A DNA stretch of 64,000 nt. It comes from DASYLJ01 sp964432595 (lineage in GTDB: Bacteria; Desulfobacterota; Binatia; DP-6). The DNA lies in contig CAYSOF010000001.1 in NCBI GenBank assembly GCA_964432595.1, positions 124,001-188,000 on the forward strand, given 5' to 3'. The notes under the pieces are model-generated. The model searched no databases. It had not been told where the DNA came from and worked only from the letters and a program-made list of their open reading frames with translations. The translations under genes were made by a program, and so were the position numbers. This document shows positions 8,294 to 17,430 of the stretch, piece by piece. How positions within the stretch are numbered: position 1 is the stretch's first letter; every line of letters starts with the position of its first letter.

Positions 8294-8845
8294 GTGGGCA
8301 AGACATACGACGCCATCGACCCCGATCTCGCGACCTGGCTCGGGGAGCAGCACGTCTTCTTCGTTTCCACCGCGCCGCTCGCGGCCGACGGGCTCGTCAA
8401 CTGCTCGCCGAAGGGCATGGACACGTTCCGTGTGCTCGGACCGCACGAGGTCGCGTACCTCGACCTGACGGGCAGCGGCGCCGAGACCATCGCTCATCTG
8501 CGCGAGAACGGCCGCATCGTCTTCATGTTCTGCGCGATGTCCGGCCCGCCCCGCATCGTGCGCCTGCACGGCACCGGCGAGGTCCTCGTTGCCGGCACGC
8601 CCGCGTTCGAGCGCCTCCGCCCGCGCTTCCCGGACACGCCCGGCGCGCGCGCCGTCATCCGCGCGACGATTCGTCGCGTCGGCGACTCGTGCGGCTACTC
8701 GATCCCGCGCTTCCAGTACACGGACGAGCGCGACGGCCTGGTGAAGTGGGCACGGAACAAGGGTCCCGACGGCCTCGTCGCGTACCGGCGCGAGCGGAAC
8801 GCGACCAGCATCGACGGCCTGCCGGCGCTCGACCCGAAGCCATGA
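8294..8845 (+). CDS. Pyridoxamine 5'-phosphate oxidase-fold protein
   Basis: 183-aa flavin-binding split-barrel protein of the PNPOx-like family. The opening region LGEQHVFFVSTAPL...VNCSPKGMDTFRVL is the family's FMN-binding start. These proteins usually bind FMN, F420 or haem and act in oxidoreduction or detoxification; the exact reaction is unknown. The long C-terminal part (CGYSIPRFQYTDERDGLVKW) is typical of a subfamily of about 180-200 aa annotated as general stress/PNPOx proteins. GTG start with a close -10 element and no ribosome binding site. The next gene overlaps by ATGA. Confidence 0.85.
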   Translation: MGKTYDAIDPDLATWLGEQHVFFVSTAPLAADGLVNCSPKGMDTFRVLGPHEVAYLDLTGSGAETIAHLRENGRIVFMFCAMSGPPRIVRLHGTGEVLVAGTPAFERLRPRFPDTPGARAVIRATIRRVGDSCGYSIPRFQYTDERDGLVKWARNKGPDGLVAYRRERNATSIDGLPALDPKP

Positions 8846-9642
8846 CGTTTCCGGCGTCCCTGCCCGCGGGCCATCGCGCGTTCCTCACCGGCGCGCTCGA
8901 CGTGCTCGCCGCCGACGCGCGGCTGGTCGGGGTCGCCGCAGCGGGGTCGTTCGCGACGGACACCCTGGACGAGTACAGCGACCTCGACCTGGTGATCGCC
9001 GTCGAGCCCGCGCACGCGGCCGCCGTCGCCGGCGAGCGACGCTCGATCGCCGCGTCGCTCGGCCCACTGCTCGCGGCGTTCACCGGTGAGCACGTCGGCG
9101 AGCCGCGGCTCCTCATCTGCCTCTACGGTCCGCCGCTCCTCCATGTGGATCTGAAATTCGTCGCCCTGCCCGACGTCGCGAAGCGCGTCGACGAGGTCGT
9201 CGTGCTGTCCGATCGCGACGGCCGCGTCGCCGCGACCCTGCGGACCGACGTCGCGCACTACCCGGCGCCCGATCCGCAGTGGATCGAGGATCGCTTCTGG
9301 ACCTGGGTGCACTACGTCGCCGCGAAGATCGCGCGCGGCGAGCTGTTCGAGGCCGTCGACGGGCTCGCCTTCCTGCGCGGCCTCGCCCTCGGGCCGCTCG
9401 CGATGCTGCGCGCCGGCGCGCGTCCCTGCGGTGTGCGGCGGCTCGAGCAGGCGGTGCCCGACGTCGCCGCGGAGCTGCGGCACACGATCGCCGGCTACGA
9501 CGCGCGCGACTGCGTTCGCGCGCTCGAGGCCGCCATCGCGCTCTATCGCACGCTGCGTCCCGCCGACGGGCTCGTGCGCTGCGCGGCGGCGGAAGCGGCG
9601 GCGACGCGCTATCTCGACGACGTCGCTCGTGACCTGCGGTGA
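8842..9642 (+). CDS. Nucleotidyltransferase-fold protein, adenylyltransferase-like
   Basis: 266-aa protein with the polymerase-beta nucleotidyltransferase core: G35-S36 followed by D47 and D49 (GSFATDTLDEYSDLDLVI), the classic GS-x(n)-DxD metal site. The rest is helical, as in aminoglycoside adenylyltransferase-like and uncharacterised stand-alone enzymes. The start ATG overlaps the previous stop (ATGA at 8842-8845) and the end overlaps the next gene by GTGA, so translation is probably coupled across three genes. Substrate unknown; antibiotic modification is possible but not supported by neighbours. Confidence 0.78.
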   Translation: MTFPASLPAGHRAFLTGALDVLAADARLVGVAAAGSFATDTLDEYSDLDLVIAVEPAHAAAVAGERRSIAASLGPLLAAFTGEHVGEPRLLICLYGPPLLHVDLKFVALPDVAKRVDEVVVLSDRDGRVAATLRTDVAHYPAPDPQWIEDRFWTWVHYVAAKIARGELFEAVDGLAFLRGLALGPLAMLRAGARPCGVRRLEQAVPDVAAELRHTIAGYDARDCVRALEAAIALYRTLRPADGLVRCAAAEAAATRYLDDVARDLR

Positions 9643-10643
9643 GGCTGCTCCGCTGGCTGTTGCCGATCGCCACGCTCGCGGCGATCGTGCTGAACGTCCT
9701 GGCCTATCGACACGCGCACGTGATGAGCCATTTCACGGCCGGCGTGCCGCGCACGGACGCGCCGGAGGATCTCTCGGTCGTCGAGCGGGTGCTCGTGCTC
9801 TTCCAGGGCGTCGAGGTCCCGCGCCCCGAGATCGGCGAGACGCCCGCCGACGTCGGGCTGCGCTACGAGTCGCTGCGCTTCGCGAGCGGGCACGGCCCGG
9901 ACCTCGAAGCGTGGAGCATCCCGGTCGAGCGGCCGGAGGGCCTCGTCGTCCTCTTCCACGGCTACGCCGCGAGCAAGTCGAGCCTCCTTCCGCAGGCGCA
10001 GCTCCTCCACGAGCTCGGCTGGCAGACGATGCTCGTCGACTTCTTCGGCTCGGGCGGATCGAGCGGCGCCTCCACCACGCTCGGCGTCGTCGAGGCGAAG
10101 GACGTCACCGCGGCGCTCGAGGTGGCGCGCATGCAGTCGCTGGCGCCGGTCGTCCTCTACGGCATCTCGATGGGCGGCGCGGCGGTGCTGCGCGCGGTCG
10201 CGGTCGAGGGGGCGCGCGCCGATGCGCTGATCGTCGAAGCGACGTACGACACGCTCCTCGGCACGATCCGCAACCGCTTCCGCACCATGGCGGTCCCGGC
10301 GTGGCCGGCGGCCGAGCTGCTGCTCTTCTGGGGCGGCCGCCAGCAGGGCTTCGACGCCTTCGCGCACAATCCCGCGACGTACGCCGAGCGCATCGACGTC
10401 CCGACGCTCGTGCTCCACGGCGAAGCGGATCCGCGCGTGACGCTCGACGAGGCGCACCACCTGCATCGCGCGCTCGGCACGCACGGCGAGCTGTGCGTCG
10501 TGCCGGGCGCCGGGCACGTCACGCTGGCGGCGGTAGCGCCGGAGGCGTGGCGGGCGGCGGTCGGCGAGTTCCTCGCCGCGCGCTCACGCACCCCGGAGCA
10601 CGTGCCCCGGCAGGGCGCCGGTGTGGCGTCCCTGTTCCAGTAG
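9639..10643 (+). CDS. Membrane-anchored alpha/beta hydrolase
   Basis: 334-aa serine hydrolase of the BEM46/S33-like alpha/beta fold. An N-terminal hydrophobic segment (residues 4-22) looks like a signal anchor. The catalytic triad is visible: Ser177 in GISMGG, Asp264 in HGEADPRV, His293 in GAGHVTL, with the oxyanion-region HG at FHGYAASKSS. It is the third gene of an overlapping set (GTGA with the nucleotidyltransferase) and overlaps the convergent amidohydrolase by 60 bp. Family members are esterases, lipases or peptidases; substrate unknown. Confidence 0.85.
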   Translation: MRLLRWLLPIATLAAIVLNVLAYRHAHVMSHFTAGVPRTDAPEDLSVVERVLVLFQGVEVPRPEIGETPADVGLRYESLRFASGHGPDLEAWSIPVERPEGLVVLFHGYAASKSSLLPQAQLLHELGWQTMLVDFFGSGGSSGASTTLGVVEAKDVTAALEVARMQSLAPVVLYGISMGGAAVLRAVAVEGARADALIVEATYDTLLGTIRNRFRTMAVPAWPAAELLLFWGGRQQGFDAFAHNPATYAERIDVPTLVLHGEADPRVTLDEAHHLHRALGTHGELCVVPGAGHVTLAAVAPEAWRAAVGEFLAARSRTPEHVPRQGAGVASLFQ

Positions 10644-12266
10644 CACCTGGCCGTTGACGACGACCGCCGCGTACCCGTCCGCGTCGACGACGTACCGCTC
10701 GGTGTCGGCCGGGAAGTCGCGCGCGAGCCGCGCGCTCCCGGCGCGCAGCTTCGCGCGATCGATCACCAGCACGTCGGCCCACGCGCCTTCGCGCAGGAAG
10801 CCGCGATCGGCGAGGCCGTGCACCGTGGCCGGCATGCCGGCGAGCCGCCACACCGCCTGCTCGAAGGACAGCGCGTCGGGCACCCACTCCGCGAGGAGCC
10901 GCGTCGTGTAGTCCGCGCCGACGAACGACGCGAGGTGCGCGCCGCCGTCGCTCGAGCCCGCCATGACCAGCGGCTCGCCGATGGCGCTCTTCACGACGTG
11001 CTGGATGAACTGGCGCGCCATGTCGGTGAGCGTCGTCTCCCACTGCGTCTCGAGGTCCTCGGCGAGCGAGCAGTCGAGGAACGCGTCGAGCGGCCCGACG
11101 CCGCGCTCGCTCGCCAGCTCGACGGCGCTGCGGCCGATCCACGCGGCGTTCGCACGGTCGCGTACCGACTCGACGCAAAGGACGTCCCACGGGAAGGCGG
11201 CCGCGCGTCCCGGGCCGTCCCATTCGGCGGCCATCCGCGCACGGACCGCGGGATCGCGCAGGCGGCGCGATCGCTCGGGCTCCGGCGCGGTCAGCGCGTC
11301 GCGCCACGTCGGCATCTCGTCGAAGACGAACGTGTCGCAGAGCTTCAGATGCAGGCCGAGCTCGTTCGTCGTGAACTGCGGATGCAGGCGCGCGCCCGCC
11401 GCCGACGCCTCGCGCACGAAGTCGAGCGTGCGCTGCCAGCTCATCGGGTTCTCCGGCGTGGGCAGGAGCACGTTCAGCTCCACGGGGCGGCCCGACGCGC
11501 GATACAGGTCGAGGACGAGCTTCCGGTCGGCGTCGTCGTAGCCGTCGCCGAACGTGCGCGGGATGATCTCGACCGCGCCGCGGTCGAACTCCGCCAGCAC
11601 CGACGCCAGCGCGACGATCTCGTCATGGCCCGCATGGTTCGACGGCACCCCGCGGCCGTCCTCGCCGACGTGGATGTCGAGCTGCGACGTCGAGAAGCCG
11701 AGCGCGCCCTCGCGCATCGCCTGACGCACCAGGTCCTGCATCGCCGCGATCTCGTCGGACGTCGCGCGCCGGCTCGACGCGTCGTCGCCCATCACCCAGC
11801 GGCGGATCGCGCAGTGGCCGACGTAGCTGCCGACGTTGACGCCGATCCGGCCGTCGAAGCGCCGCCAGTAGTCCTCGAAGCTGCCGCCGCGAAAGCGCAG
11901 GCCCTCGCGCAGCGCCGGACGCGACATGCCTTCGACGCGGCTCAGCATGCCGGCGAGCCAGTCGACGTCCTCGGGCTTCGCCGGCGCCAGGCTGAAGCCG
12001 CAGTTCCCGGTGAGCACGGTGGTCGCACCGTGCCAGCACGACGGCGTCGCGAGCGGGTCCCAGTCGAGCTGCACGTCGTAGTGCGTATGCACGTCGATGA
12101 AGCCCGGCGTCACCGCGAGACCCGCCGCGTCGATCTCGCGCGTCCCCCTGCCCGCCACGCGGCCGATCGCCGCGATGCGGCCGTCGCGGATGCCGACGTC
12201 GGCGGCGTAGCCGGGCATGCCGGTGCCGTCGTAGACCGTGCCGCCGCGGATGACGATGTCGTACAT
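10584..12266 (-). CDS. N-acyl-D-amino-acid deacylase-family amidohydrolase
   Basis: 560-aa zinc-dependent amidohydrolase of the D-aminoacylase branch. Seen: metal ligands H60 and H62 in GFIDVHTHYD, the family strand LTGNCGFSLAP, and SSDGGAHLASFVGADYTT near the C-terminus. Many relatives in environmental bacteria are broad 'amidohydrolase 3' proteins, so D-amino-acid specificity is not certain. The start at 12266 shares one base with the stop of the SDR gene (TGATG), so the two are coupled; longer upstream reading in this frame is the shadow of the SDR gene. The last 60 bp overlap the convergent hydrolase. Confidence 0.88.
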   Translation of the reverse strand: MYDIVIRGGTVYDGTGMPGYAADVGIRDGRIAAIGRVAGRGTREIDAAGLAVTPGFIDVHTHYDVQLDWDPLATPSCWHGATTVLTGNCGFSLAPAKPEDVDWLAGMLSRVEGMSRPALREGLRFRGGSFEDYWRRFDGRIGVNVGSYVGHCAIRRWVMGDDASSRRATSDEIAAMQDLVRQAMREGALGFSTSQLDIHVGEDGRGVPSNHAGHDEIVALASVLAEFDRGAVEIIPRTFGDGYDDADRKLVLDLYRASGRPVELNVLLPTPENPMSWQRTLDFVREASAAGARLHPQFTTNELGLHLKLCDTFVFDEMPTWRDALTAPEPERSRRLRDPAVRARMAAEWDGPGRAAAFPWDVLCVESVRDRANAAWIGRSAVELASERGVGPLDAFLDCSLAEDLETQWETTLTDMARQFIQHVVKSAIGEPLVMAGSSDGGAHLASFVGADYTTRLLAEWVPDALSFEQAVWRLAGMPATVHGLADRGFLREGAWADVLVIDRAKLRAGSARLARDFPADTERYVVDADGYAAVVVNGQVLLEQGRHTGALPGHVLRGA

Positions 12267-13123
12267 CAGTTCGCTCCCGACACCTTGAGCGTGGGATTGC
12301 GCGCGAGGCGGATGTCCTCGCAGCGCGTGTCGCACGCGTCGCGCCACGTGCCGCCCTCCTCGGACAGGATCCAGAAGCGGTCGTCGCGGATGCCTTGCAG
12401 CACGCGGTCGGCGATCGTCGCCGGCGGGACACCGAGATGGATCAGCTCGCGGATCGAGCCCTCGACGACGTTGCGCCCGGGATCGTCCTGGAGCTCGCGG
12501 CGCTCGAGATGCGCGGGACGGTTGCGCTCCGAGCGCGAGATGGCGGTGTGCACCATCTCCGGGCAGAGCACCGACACGCCGATCCGCGTCTTCTCCATCG
12601 CGAGCTCGTGGAACAGCGACTCCGACAGCGCGACGACCGCGTGCTTGCTCATGTAGTACGCCGACGCCATCGGCGCGCTGGTGACACCGGCCATCGACGC
12701 CGTGTTGACGATGTGCCCCGGCTCGCCGAGCGCCAGCATGCGCGGCACGAACGACCGCACGCCGTGGAGCACGCCCCAGACGTTCACGCCGAACACCCAC
12801 TCGTAGTCCGACAGCGGCGCCTGCCACGCGCGGCCGCCGGTGAACACGCCGGCGTTGTTGCAGACGACGTGGACTTTGCCGAACGCGGTGATCGTCGCGT
12901 CGGCGAGCCGCTCGACCTCGTCGGGATTCGACACGTCGGTGCGCACCGCGAGCACCTCGGCGCCGGTCGCCGCCAGCGCGGCCCGCGCGGACTCGAGCGC
13001 ATCCGCCTCGACGTCGGCAAGCACGACGCGCATCCGCTCCCTGGCGAACCGCTCCGCGAGCGCCCGGCCGATCCCGCTCGCTGCCCCGGTGACCACGGCG
13101 ACCTTCCCATCGAAATCGCGCAT
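12266..13123 (-). CDS. Short-chain dehydrogenase/reductase
   Basis: 285-aa classical SDR. Cofactor motif TGAASGIG at residues 12-19, acidic residue after beta-2 (LADVEAD, favouring NAD+), NNAG near residue 90, and the catalytic YxxxK (YYMSK) near residue 156. C-terminal extension of about 40 residues. It lies between a luciferase-like oxidoreductase (18 bp upstream) and a coupled amidohydrolase, an arrangement seen in clusters for degrading cyclic or xenobiotic substrates. TAAGGA lies 6 nt before the ATG on the minus strand and could be a leaderless -10. Substrate unknown. Confidence 0.9.
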   Translation of the reverse strand: MRDFDGKVAVVTGAASGIGRALAERFARERMRVVLADVEADALESARAALAATGAEVLAVRTDVSNPDEVERLADATITAFGKVHVVCNNAGVFTGGRAWQAPLSDYEWVFGVNVWGVLHGVRSFVPRMLALGEPGHIVNTASMAGVTSAPMASAYYMSKHAVVALSESLFHELAMEKTRIGVSVLCPEMVHTAISRSERNRPAHLERRELQDDPGRNVVEGSIRELIHLGVPPATIADRVLQGIRDDRFWILSEEGGTWRDACDTRCEDIRLARNPTLKVSGAN

Positions 13124-13141
13124 GGCCCGTCCTTACCAGAG

Positions 13142-14017
13142 TCAGCAGACGTCCTGCAGCCGTTTGAGCTCGTCCGGATCGGCGGTCGTGGGCACGACGA
13201 TCAGCTCGTCCGCGCCGGCGTCGCGGGCGCGGGCGATCGCGTCACGCACCGCGGCGGGGCCGATCGTCGGCACCAGGCGGATGACACCTTTCGCCGCCGG
13301 GCCCATGAAGTTCAGGTAGCGGGCCAGGTATTCGTCCATCTGCGTACGGCCGTTCGGACCGAGCGCGATGAACCCGCCGGTGACCAGCCGCGGCGGCGTG
13401 GTGCGGCCGGCGGCACGCCAGGCCTCGCGCGCCGTGTCGAACGCGAAGGCCAGCTCCTCAGGCGCCAGCGTGAACGAGAAGCCGGCGATGCCGTCGGCCC
13501 AGCGGGCGGCGCGCGCGATCGCGGGCGGGAAGATCGAGCCGGCAAGCAGCGGCGGTCCGCCGGGCTGCACGGGCAGCGGCTCGACGGGACGCAACGCGCC
13601 CGGCACGACGGTCTCACCGGCCCACACCCGGCGCATGCGCGCGACCTGCCGTTCGAGACGCCGGAGCCGCGTGCGATCCCAGACGGCGCCGACCGCCGCG
13701 TAGTCCTCCTCGCGCCCCCCCACGCCGACGCCGAGCACGACGCGGCCGTTCGACAGCACGTCGAGCGTCGCCACCTGCTTCGCCGCGAGCACCTCCGGAT
13801 GCATCGGCAGGACGAGCACGTCGTAGAGCAGCCGCACGCGCGTGGTCCACGCGGCGGCCGCGGCGAGCGTCACGGTGATCTCGGGGTTCGGGAAGTTGAT
13901 GCGCTCGCCGGCGGCGAGCGTCGAGAACGGGCCTTCGTCGATGCCGCGGCACCAGGCCTCGACCGTCGCGCGGTCGAGGCCCGGCACCATGACGGGCAGG
14001 TTGACGCCGATCTCCAT
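13142..14017 (-). CDS. Luciferase-like (LLM) flavin/F420-dependent oxidoreductase
   Basis: 291-aa TIM-barrel enzyme of the bacterial luciferase-like superfamily. Typical blocks: N-terminal MEIGVNLPVM, PNPEITVTLAAAAAWTTRVRLLYDVLVLP near residue 45-75, LDVLSNGRVVLGVGVGGREEDYAAVG, and C-terminal GADELIVVPTTADPDEL. The cofactor may be FMN or F420; sequence alone does not decide. The ATG at 14017 marks the start of the conserved first strand, although the frame stays open upstream. First gene of the minus-strand set with the SDR and amidohydrolase. It begins 2 bp from the end of the exported protein gene. Confidence 0.88.
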   Translation of the reverse strand: MEIGVNLPVMVPGLDRATVEAWCRGIDEGPFSTLAAGERINFPNPEITVTLAAAAAWTTRVRLLYDVLVLPMHPEVLAAKQVATLDVLSNGRVVLGVGVGGREEDYAAVGAVWDRTRLRRLERQVARMRRVWAGETVVPGALRPVEPLPVQPGGPPLLAGSIFPPAIARAARWADGIAGFSFTLAPEELAFAFDTAREAWRAAGRTTPPRLVTGGFIALGPNGRTQMDEYLARYLNFMGPAAKGVIRLVPTIGPAAVRDAIARARDAGADELIVVPTTADPDELKRLQDVC

Positions 14018-14019
14018 CG

Positions 14020-14667
14020 TCAGGGAGGCGTCACCGAGAACGTGCCCGACACCGCGGACTGCCCCGAGAACTCCGCCTGAAGGTAGATACCGAAGCCGAA
14101 GCGGCTCGACCCCGGAGGGCCCTCGAAGGTGCTCGGATCGAAGATTCTCCCGTCGTTCGGCGTGTCCGCGTTCTCCGTGTAGCCCTGGTAGACGCAGAGG
14201 TAACCCGCATCGGCCTGACCCCGCCCCGGGCAGTGCGGCGCCGACTCGCCGGAGACGTATATCTGGTTGCCTTCCGGAATGTCCGTCTCGAGCGGGACCG
14301 GGAAGGTGGCGAACGCGCGATAGACGTCGCCGGCCGACTGCGCCGTCACGCTGGCGCCCCATACGCCCGACACGGTCTCGCCCGGCGCCAGCGCCGTCAG
14401 CGCGGAGCGACCGACGCGGCCCGGCGTGCCGGGCGGCCCGGCCGGACCCGCCTCGCCCTGGATGGCGAAGTGCAGCGGGTTCTCGTTGCCCTTGCAGCTC
14501 GCCGACGGGTCCGCGCTGACGACCCGCATCTTGCCGTTGCTCTTGTGCACGCAGGCGTGGACCTTGTCCGTGCCGCCGTCGCCCGCGTGTGCGAGCACGC
14601 TCGTCGCGCTGCCGGCGACGCCGAGCGCCACCGCGAGCGCGATTCCCCAGTACCTGACGATTCCCAT
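14020..14667 (-). CDS. Exported protein with a short collagen-like motif
   Basis: 215-aa secreted protein: signal peptide (about 1-26, ending in ATSVLAHA), a conserved segment beginning KVHACVHKSNGKMRVV, then a short Gly-x-Pro stretch (GEAGPAGPPGTPG), then a beta-rich C-terminal domain. This 'Cys-VH-x-xNG-x-R-collagen stub' arrangement recurs in exported proteins of Deltaproteobacteria and Actinobacteria. A purine-rich site (GGAAAGGGA) precedes the ATG at 14667. Downstream of the papain-like protease gene on the same strand (23-bp gap), so both are probably co-expressed. Function unknown, perhaps surface or matrix associated. Confidence 0.8.
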   Translation of the reverse strand: MGIVRYWGIALAVALGVAGSATSVLAHAGDGGTDKVHACVHKSNGKMRVVSADPSASCKGNENPLHFAIQGEAGPAGPPGTPGRVGRSALTALAPGETVSGVWGASVTAQSAGDVYRAFATFPVPLETDIPEGNQIYVSGESAPHCPGRGQADAGYLCVYQGYTENADTPNDGRIFDPSTFEGPPGSSRFGFGIYLQAEFSGQSAVSGTFSVTPP

Positions 14668-14690
14668 GACGATCCCTTTCCGATCTCGTA

Positions 14691-17354
14691 TCAGTTGACG
14701 CAGCCGAACGTGGCCAGCTCGCGGCGCGCTTCGGTCTTCGAGCCGTTGCTGTCCTCGACCTCGAGGATGAAGCGGAACGTGGCGCCGCACGCGCGGAAGC
14801 AGCCGATGAACTTCCCCTGGTTGCCCGAGCTGGCGCCCGTCGACCCGAGCTGGCGCGTCAGGTTGCCGCGCTGGAAGAACCAGCGGACGCGCGAGCCGTC
14901 GGTGAGCAGCCCGTCCTCGGGGTCGCTGCCGTAGCCGAAGCCGACGATGCAGGTGTCGGCGCCGCCCCCGCACGACCCCGGGCACGCGTTCACGCCGACG
15001 TTGACGTAGCTCGTGAAGAACGGCGTCGGCGGCAGGTCGGGCGGCGGCGCGGCGACGTCGACCCGCGTCGTCGCCGTGACCGACGCGCCGAGCGTCCCGG
15101 TGTAGGTGGCGCTCAGCCGGTGCGAGCCCTGCGTGAGCAGGCCGACGATGCTCTGGCCCGTGCCGATGGTGCCCTGGATGTCGGACGTCCACACGACGGG
15201 ACCGGTGAGCGCCCAGCCGTCGTTGCGGAAGTCCGCGCCCTCGACGGTCATCGGGATGCCCTGCCCGGCGACGAACGACTCGCCGAAGAGCGGCTGGATG
15301 ATCTCGATGCTCGGCGGCGCCGGCGTGAAGTCGAACGTGAAGTTGTCCTGCGGCTGGTCGGGCAGCGGGCCGAGCACCTCGACGGCGCCGACCGACCGCG
15401 CGGATTTGACGAACGCCCGCACCCACGACGCCGGCAGGTAGTAGTAGCCGCCGTCGCCGGCGCAGCCCCACGAGTTCTTGATGATGAGGAAGCCGCCGGT
15501 GCTGTCCGGCAACCCCGCGGGCAGCTTCGCCTCGGGGATGTAGCCGACGGCCAGCACCGCGTGGCCGCCCTTCGGACACTCGCATTCGCCCGTCTGCTCG
15601 CAACCGGTGACCGACGGGACGTTCGGATCGATGGCCACCTCGCGGCAGAGCTTCGGCTTGTTCGGGCGAAAGCGGACGAAGCCGTTCACGTCCGGCCTGT
15701 CGAACGTGTTCGTGACCTCGAGCGCGATCATCACCGGCTGCTGGTTCAGCAGCGCGATGATGACGTTGCGGAGCCCGTTGATCGGATCCGCGGCGTCCCA
15801 CAGCTCGACCGGCGCTTCGGTGGAGCGCACGGTGGTGGCGCCGACGGGCGGCGCCGACACCGCGCACACGAGGTTCGCGCCCTGCTGCATGCACAGCACG
15901 CGGCCCTGGTGCGACGTGTCCGAGCAGAACGCCTGCTCCCCTCCGGCGTAGTCGAGGCACGAATCGGCGTACTTCTTCTTCTTGTCGTCCTCGGTGCGCT
16001 TGCGCGACGGGTTGTAGTCCCAGTCCTGCTCGAGCGGCTGCTGGTAGCCCGTGCTGTGTACGGCGGCCGCGAAATGCGCGGAGCGCAGGCCGTCGCCGTA
16101 CTCGTCCGGCTGAATGGTGCGCTTGGCCGTGTAGTAGAGATGCTGCTCGGAGAGGTTGACCCACCGCTCGTAGCGCTGGGCGACGCGGATCTCGCGCCCG
16201 GCGGTCATCGCGAACGAGGCGCACGTGCCGCGACTCGCCTGATCCTTCGTGCAGGTCGCGTAGTACTTGAGCGGCCACGTCGCCGTTCGCCAGAGCCCGC
16301 CGGACTTGTGCTGGCAGTAGGCGCTGCCGTCGGTGCCGTCGCCGCTGCCGATCTCGTTCGAGCAGCGCGACGGGAAGAACGCGGGCAGCGTCTCGCCCGG
16401 CAGCGGCGCCGCGGCTTCCGCGCTCTCCACCTGATCGGCGATGGCGCGATTGCGGCTCTCGAGCTCCTCCGCCGACTCGCCGGCGACGTCGTCGGGCGCG
16501 GGCAGGCCCGGGTCGAGATGCTCGTGCGCGAAGTCGTAGAGCTCGCGGTAGACACCGAGCTGATTTTCCTGGGTCGGGAAGGTGCGGATCGTGTCCGCGA
16601 TCACGGCGCGCTGGTAGCGCCGGCCCTGCGTGACGACGTAGCGTCCGTCGCCCGCATCGTCCCAGATGGTGAGGAGATAGTTGCCGTCGGCGGTCGAGGC
16701 GAGCGTGTCGTCGTCCGGATCGACGGCCGTCGAAACGAAGTCCTCGCGGTCGGGGTGCTCGGCGAGGAACGCGTCGATCGTCGCCTGGTCCTCGGCGTCG
16801 GCGGCCGCCTCGGCCGCTTCGTCCTCGTCGCCCTGGTTCAGCGTGAGGATGCGGAAGCCCGCCTGCGCCGACGCGTCGAGGAACTCGCGCGGCCCGACAA
16901 GGATCGCGCCGTCCGGAAGCGAGCCGCCGTACGGCGTCCGCAGGCTTTCGGGGATGCCGTTCTGCGCGGTGAGCTTCCGCGCCTTGGCGCCCTTCGCCTT
17001 GAACTTGCCCGACACGCTGCCGCAGTCGGCGGAGATCGTCGCCTTGAGCGTCGCCTTCGAGACGGCGCCGCACGACGCCCACTTCACGACGAGGGAGTCG
17101 CCCGACGCCTTGCCCTTGAGCTTTTTCGCGCGGACCGGCGGGCATCCGCTGAGCGTCGCGACACCGGCCTGGTCGATCACGAGTGCGTCGGGCGTCGGAC
17201 CGCCAGTCACGAGGGGATCGCCGTCGATCGCCCAGTAGCCGCCCTGGCAGCGTGCGGCGCGTCCCTTCTGTGCCGCGGCGGGGCGCGCCGCGAGCGCCAC
17301 CGTGGCGATGATCGCGAGCGCGACCACCATCCGTCGAACCGAATCCGATCCCAT
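14691..17354 (-). CDS. Large secreted papain-like (C1A) cysteine peptidase
   Basis: 887-aa exported peptidase. Signal peptide about 5-30 (ends ARPAAAQ), a beta-rich N-terminal region of about 120 residues, a propeptide-like region with acidic helices (EDEAAEAAADAEDQ), then a C1A catalytic domain of about residues 340-650: Cys near 378 in DQASRGTCASFA, His near 597 in GGHAVLAVGY and Asn near 626 in IKNSWG. The C-terminal part (about 690-887) has an Ig/PKD-like domain and a Cys-containing beta domain. ATG at 17354 is used; an in-frame GTG 3 bp upstream sits 8 nt after TATACG and could be a leaderless start. Physiological substrate unknown. Confidence 0.9.
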   Translation of the reverse strand: MGSDSVRRMVVALAIIATVALAARPAAAQKGRAARCQGGYWAIDGDPLVTGGPTPDALVIDQAGVATLSGCPPVRAKKLKGKASGDSLVVKWASCGAVSKATLKATISADCGSVSGKFKAKGAKARKLTAQNGIPESLRTPYGGSLPDGAILVGPREFLDASAQAGFRILTLNQGDEDEAAEAAADAEDQATIDAFLAEHPDREDFVSTAVDPDDDTLASTADGNYLLTIWDDAGDGRYVVTQGRRYQRAVIADTIRTFPTQENQLGVYRELYDFAHEHLDPGLPAPDDVAGESAEELESRNRAIADQVESAEAAAPLPGETLPAFFPSRCSNEIGSGDGTDGSAYCQHKSGGLWRTATWPLKYYATCTKDQASRGTCASFAMTAGREIRVAQRYERWVNLSEQHLYYTAKRTIQPDEYGDGLRSAHFAAAVHSTGYQQPLEQDWDYNPSRKRTEDDKKKKYADSCLDYAGGEQAFCSDTSHQGRVLCMQQGANLVCAVSAPPVGATTVRSTEAPVELWDAADPINGLRNVIIALLNQQPVMIALEVTNTFDRPDVNGFVRFRPNKPKLCREVAIDPNVPSVTGCEQTGECECPKGGHAVLAVGYIPEAKLPAGLPDSTGGFLIIKNSWGCAGDGGYYYLPASWVRAFVKSARSVGAVEVLGPLPDQPQDNFTFDFTPAPPSIEIIQPLFGESFVAGQGIPMTVEGADFRNDGWALTGPVVWTSDIQGTIGTGQSIVGLLTQGSHRLSATYTGTLGASVTATTRVDVAAPPPDLPPTPFFTSYVNVGVNACPGSCGGGADTCIVGFGYGSDPEDGLLTDGSRVRWFFQRGNLTRQLGSTGASSGNQGKFIGCFRACGATFRFILEVEDSNGSKTEARRELATFGCVN

Positions 17355-17430
17355 CACGGAGGCGACGTATACCGGCAATTCGAATGGGCGCCAGCCTTGC
17401 GTCGCTGGGCGGCAGCCGCGATGAGGAGGG

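Noticed and set aside
10584..12827. Extended 747-codon version of the amidohydrolase
   Set aside because: The extra N-terminal part is the shadow of the SDR gene. The conserved start MYDIVIRGG is at 12266 and is coupled to the SDR stop.
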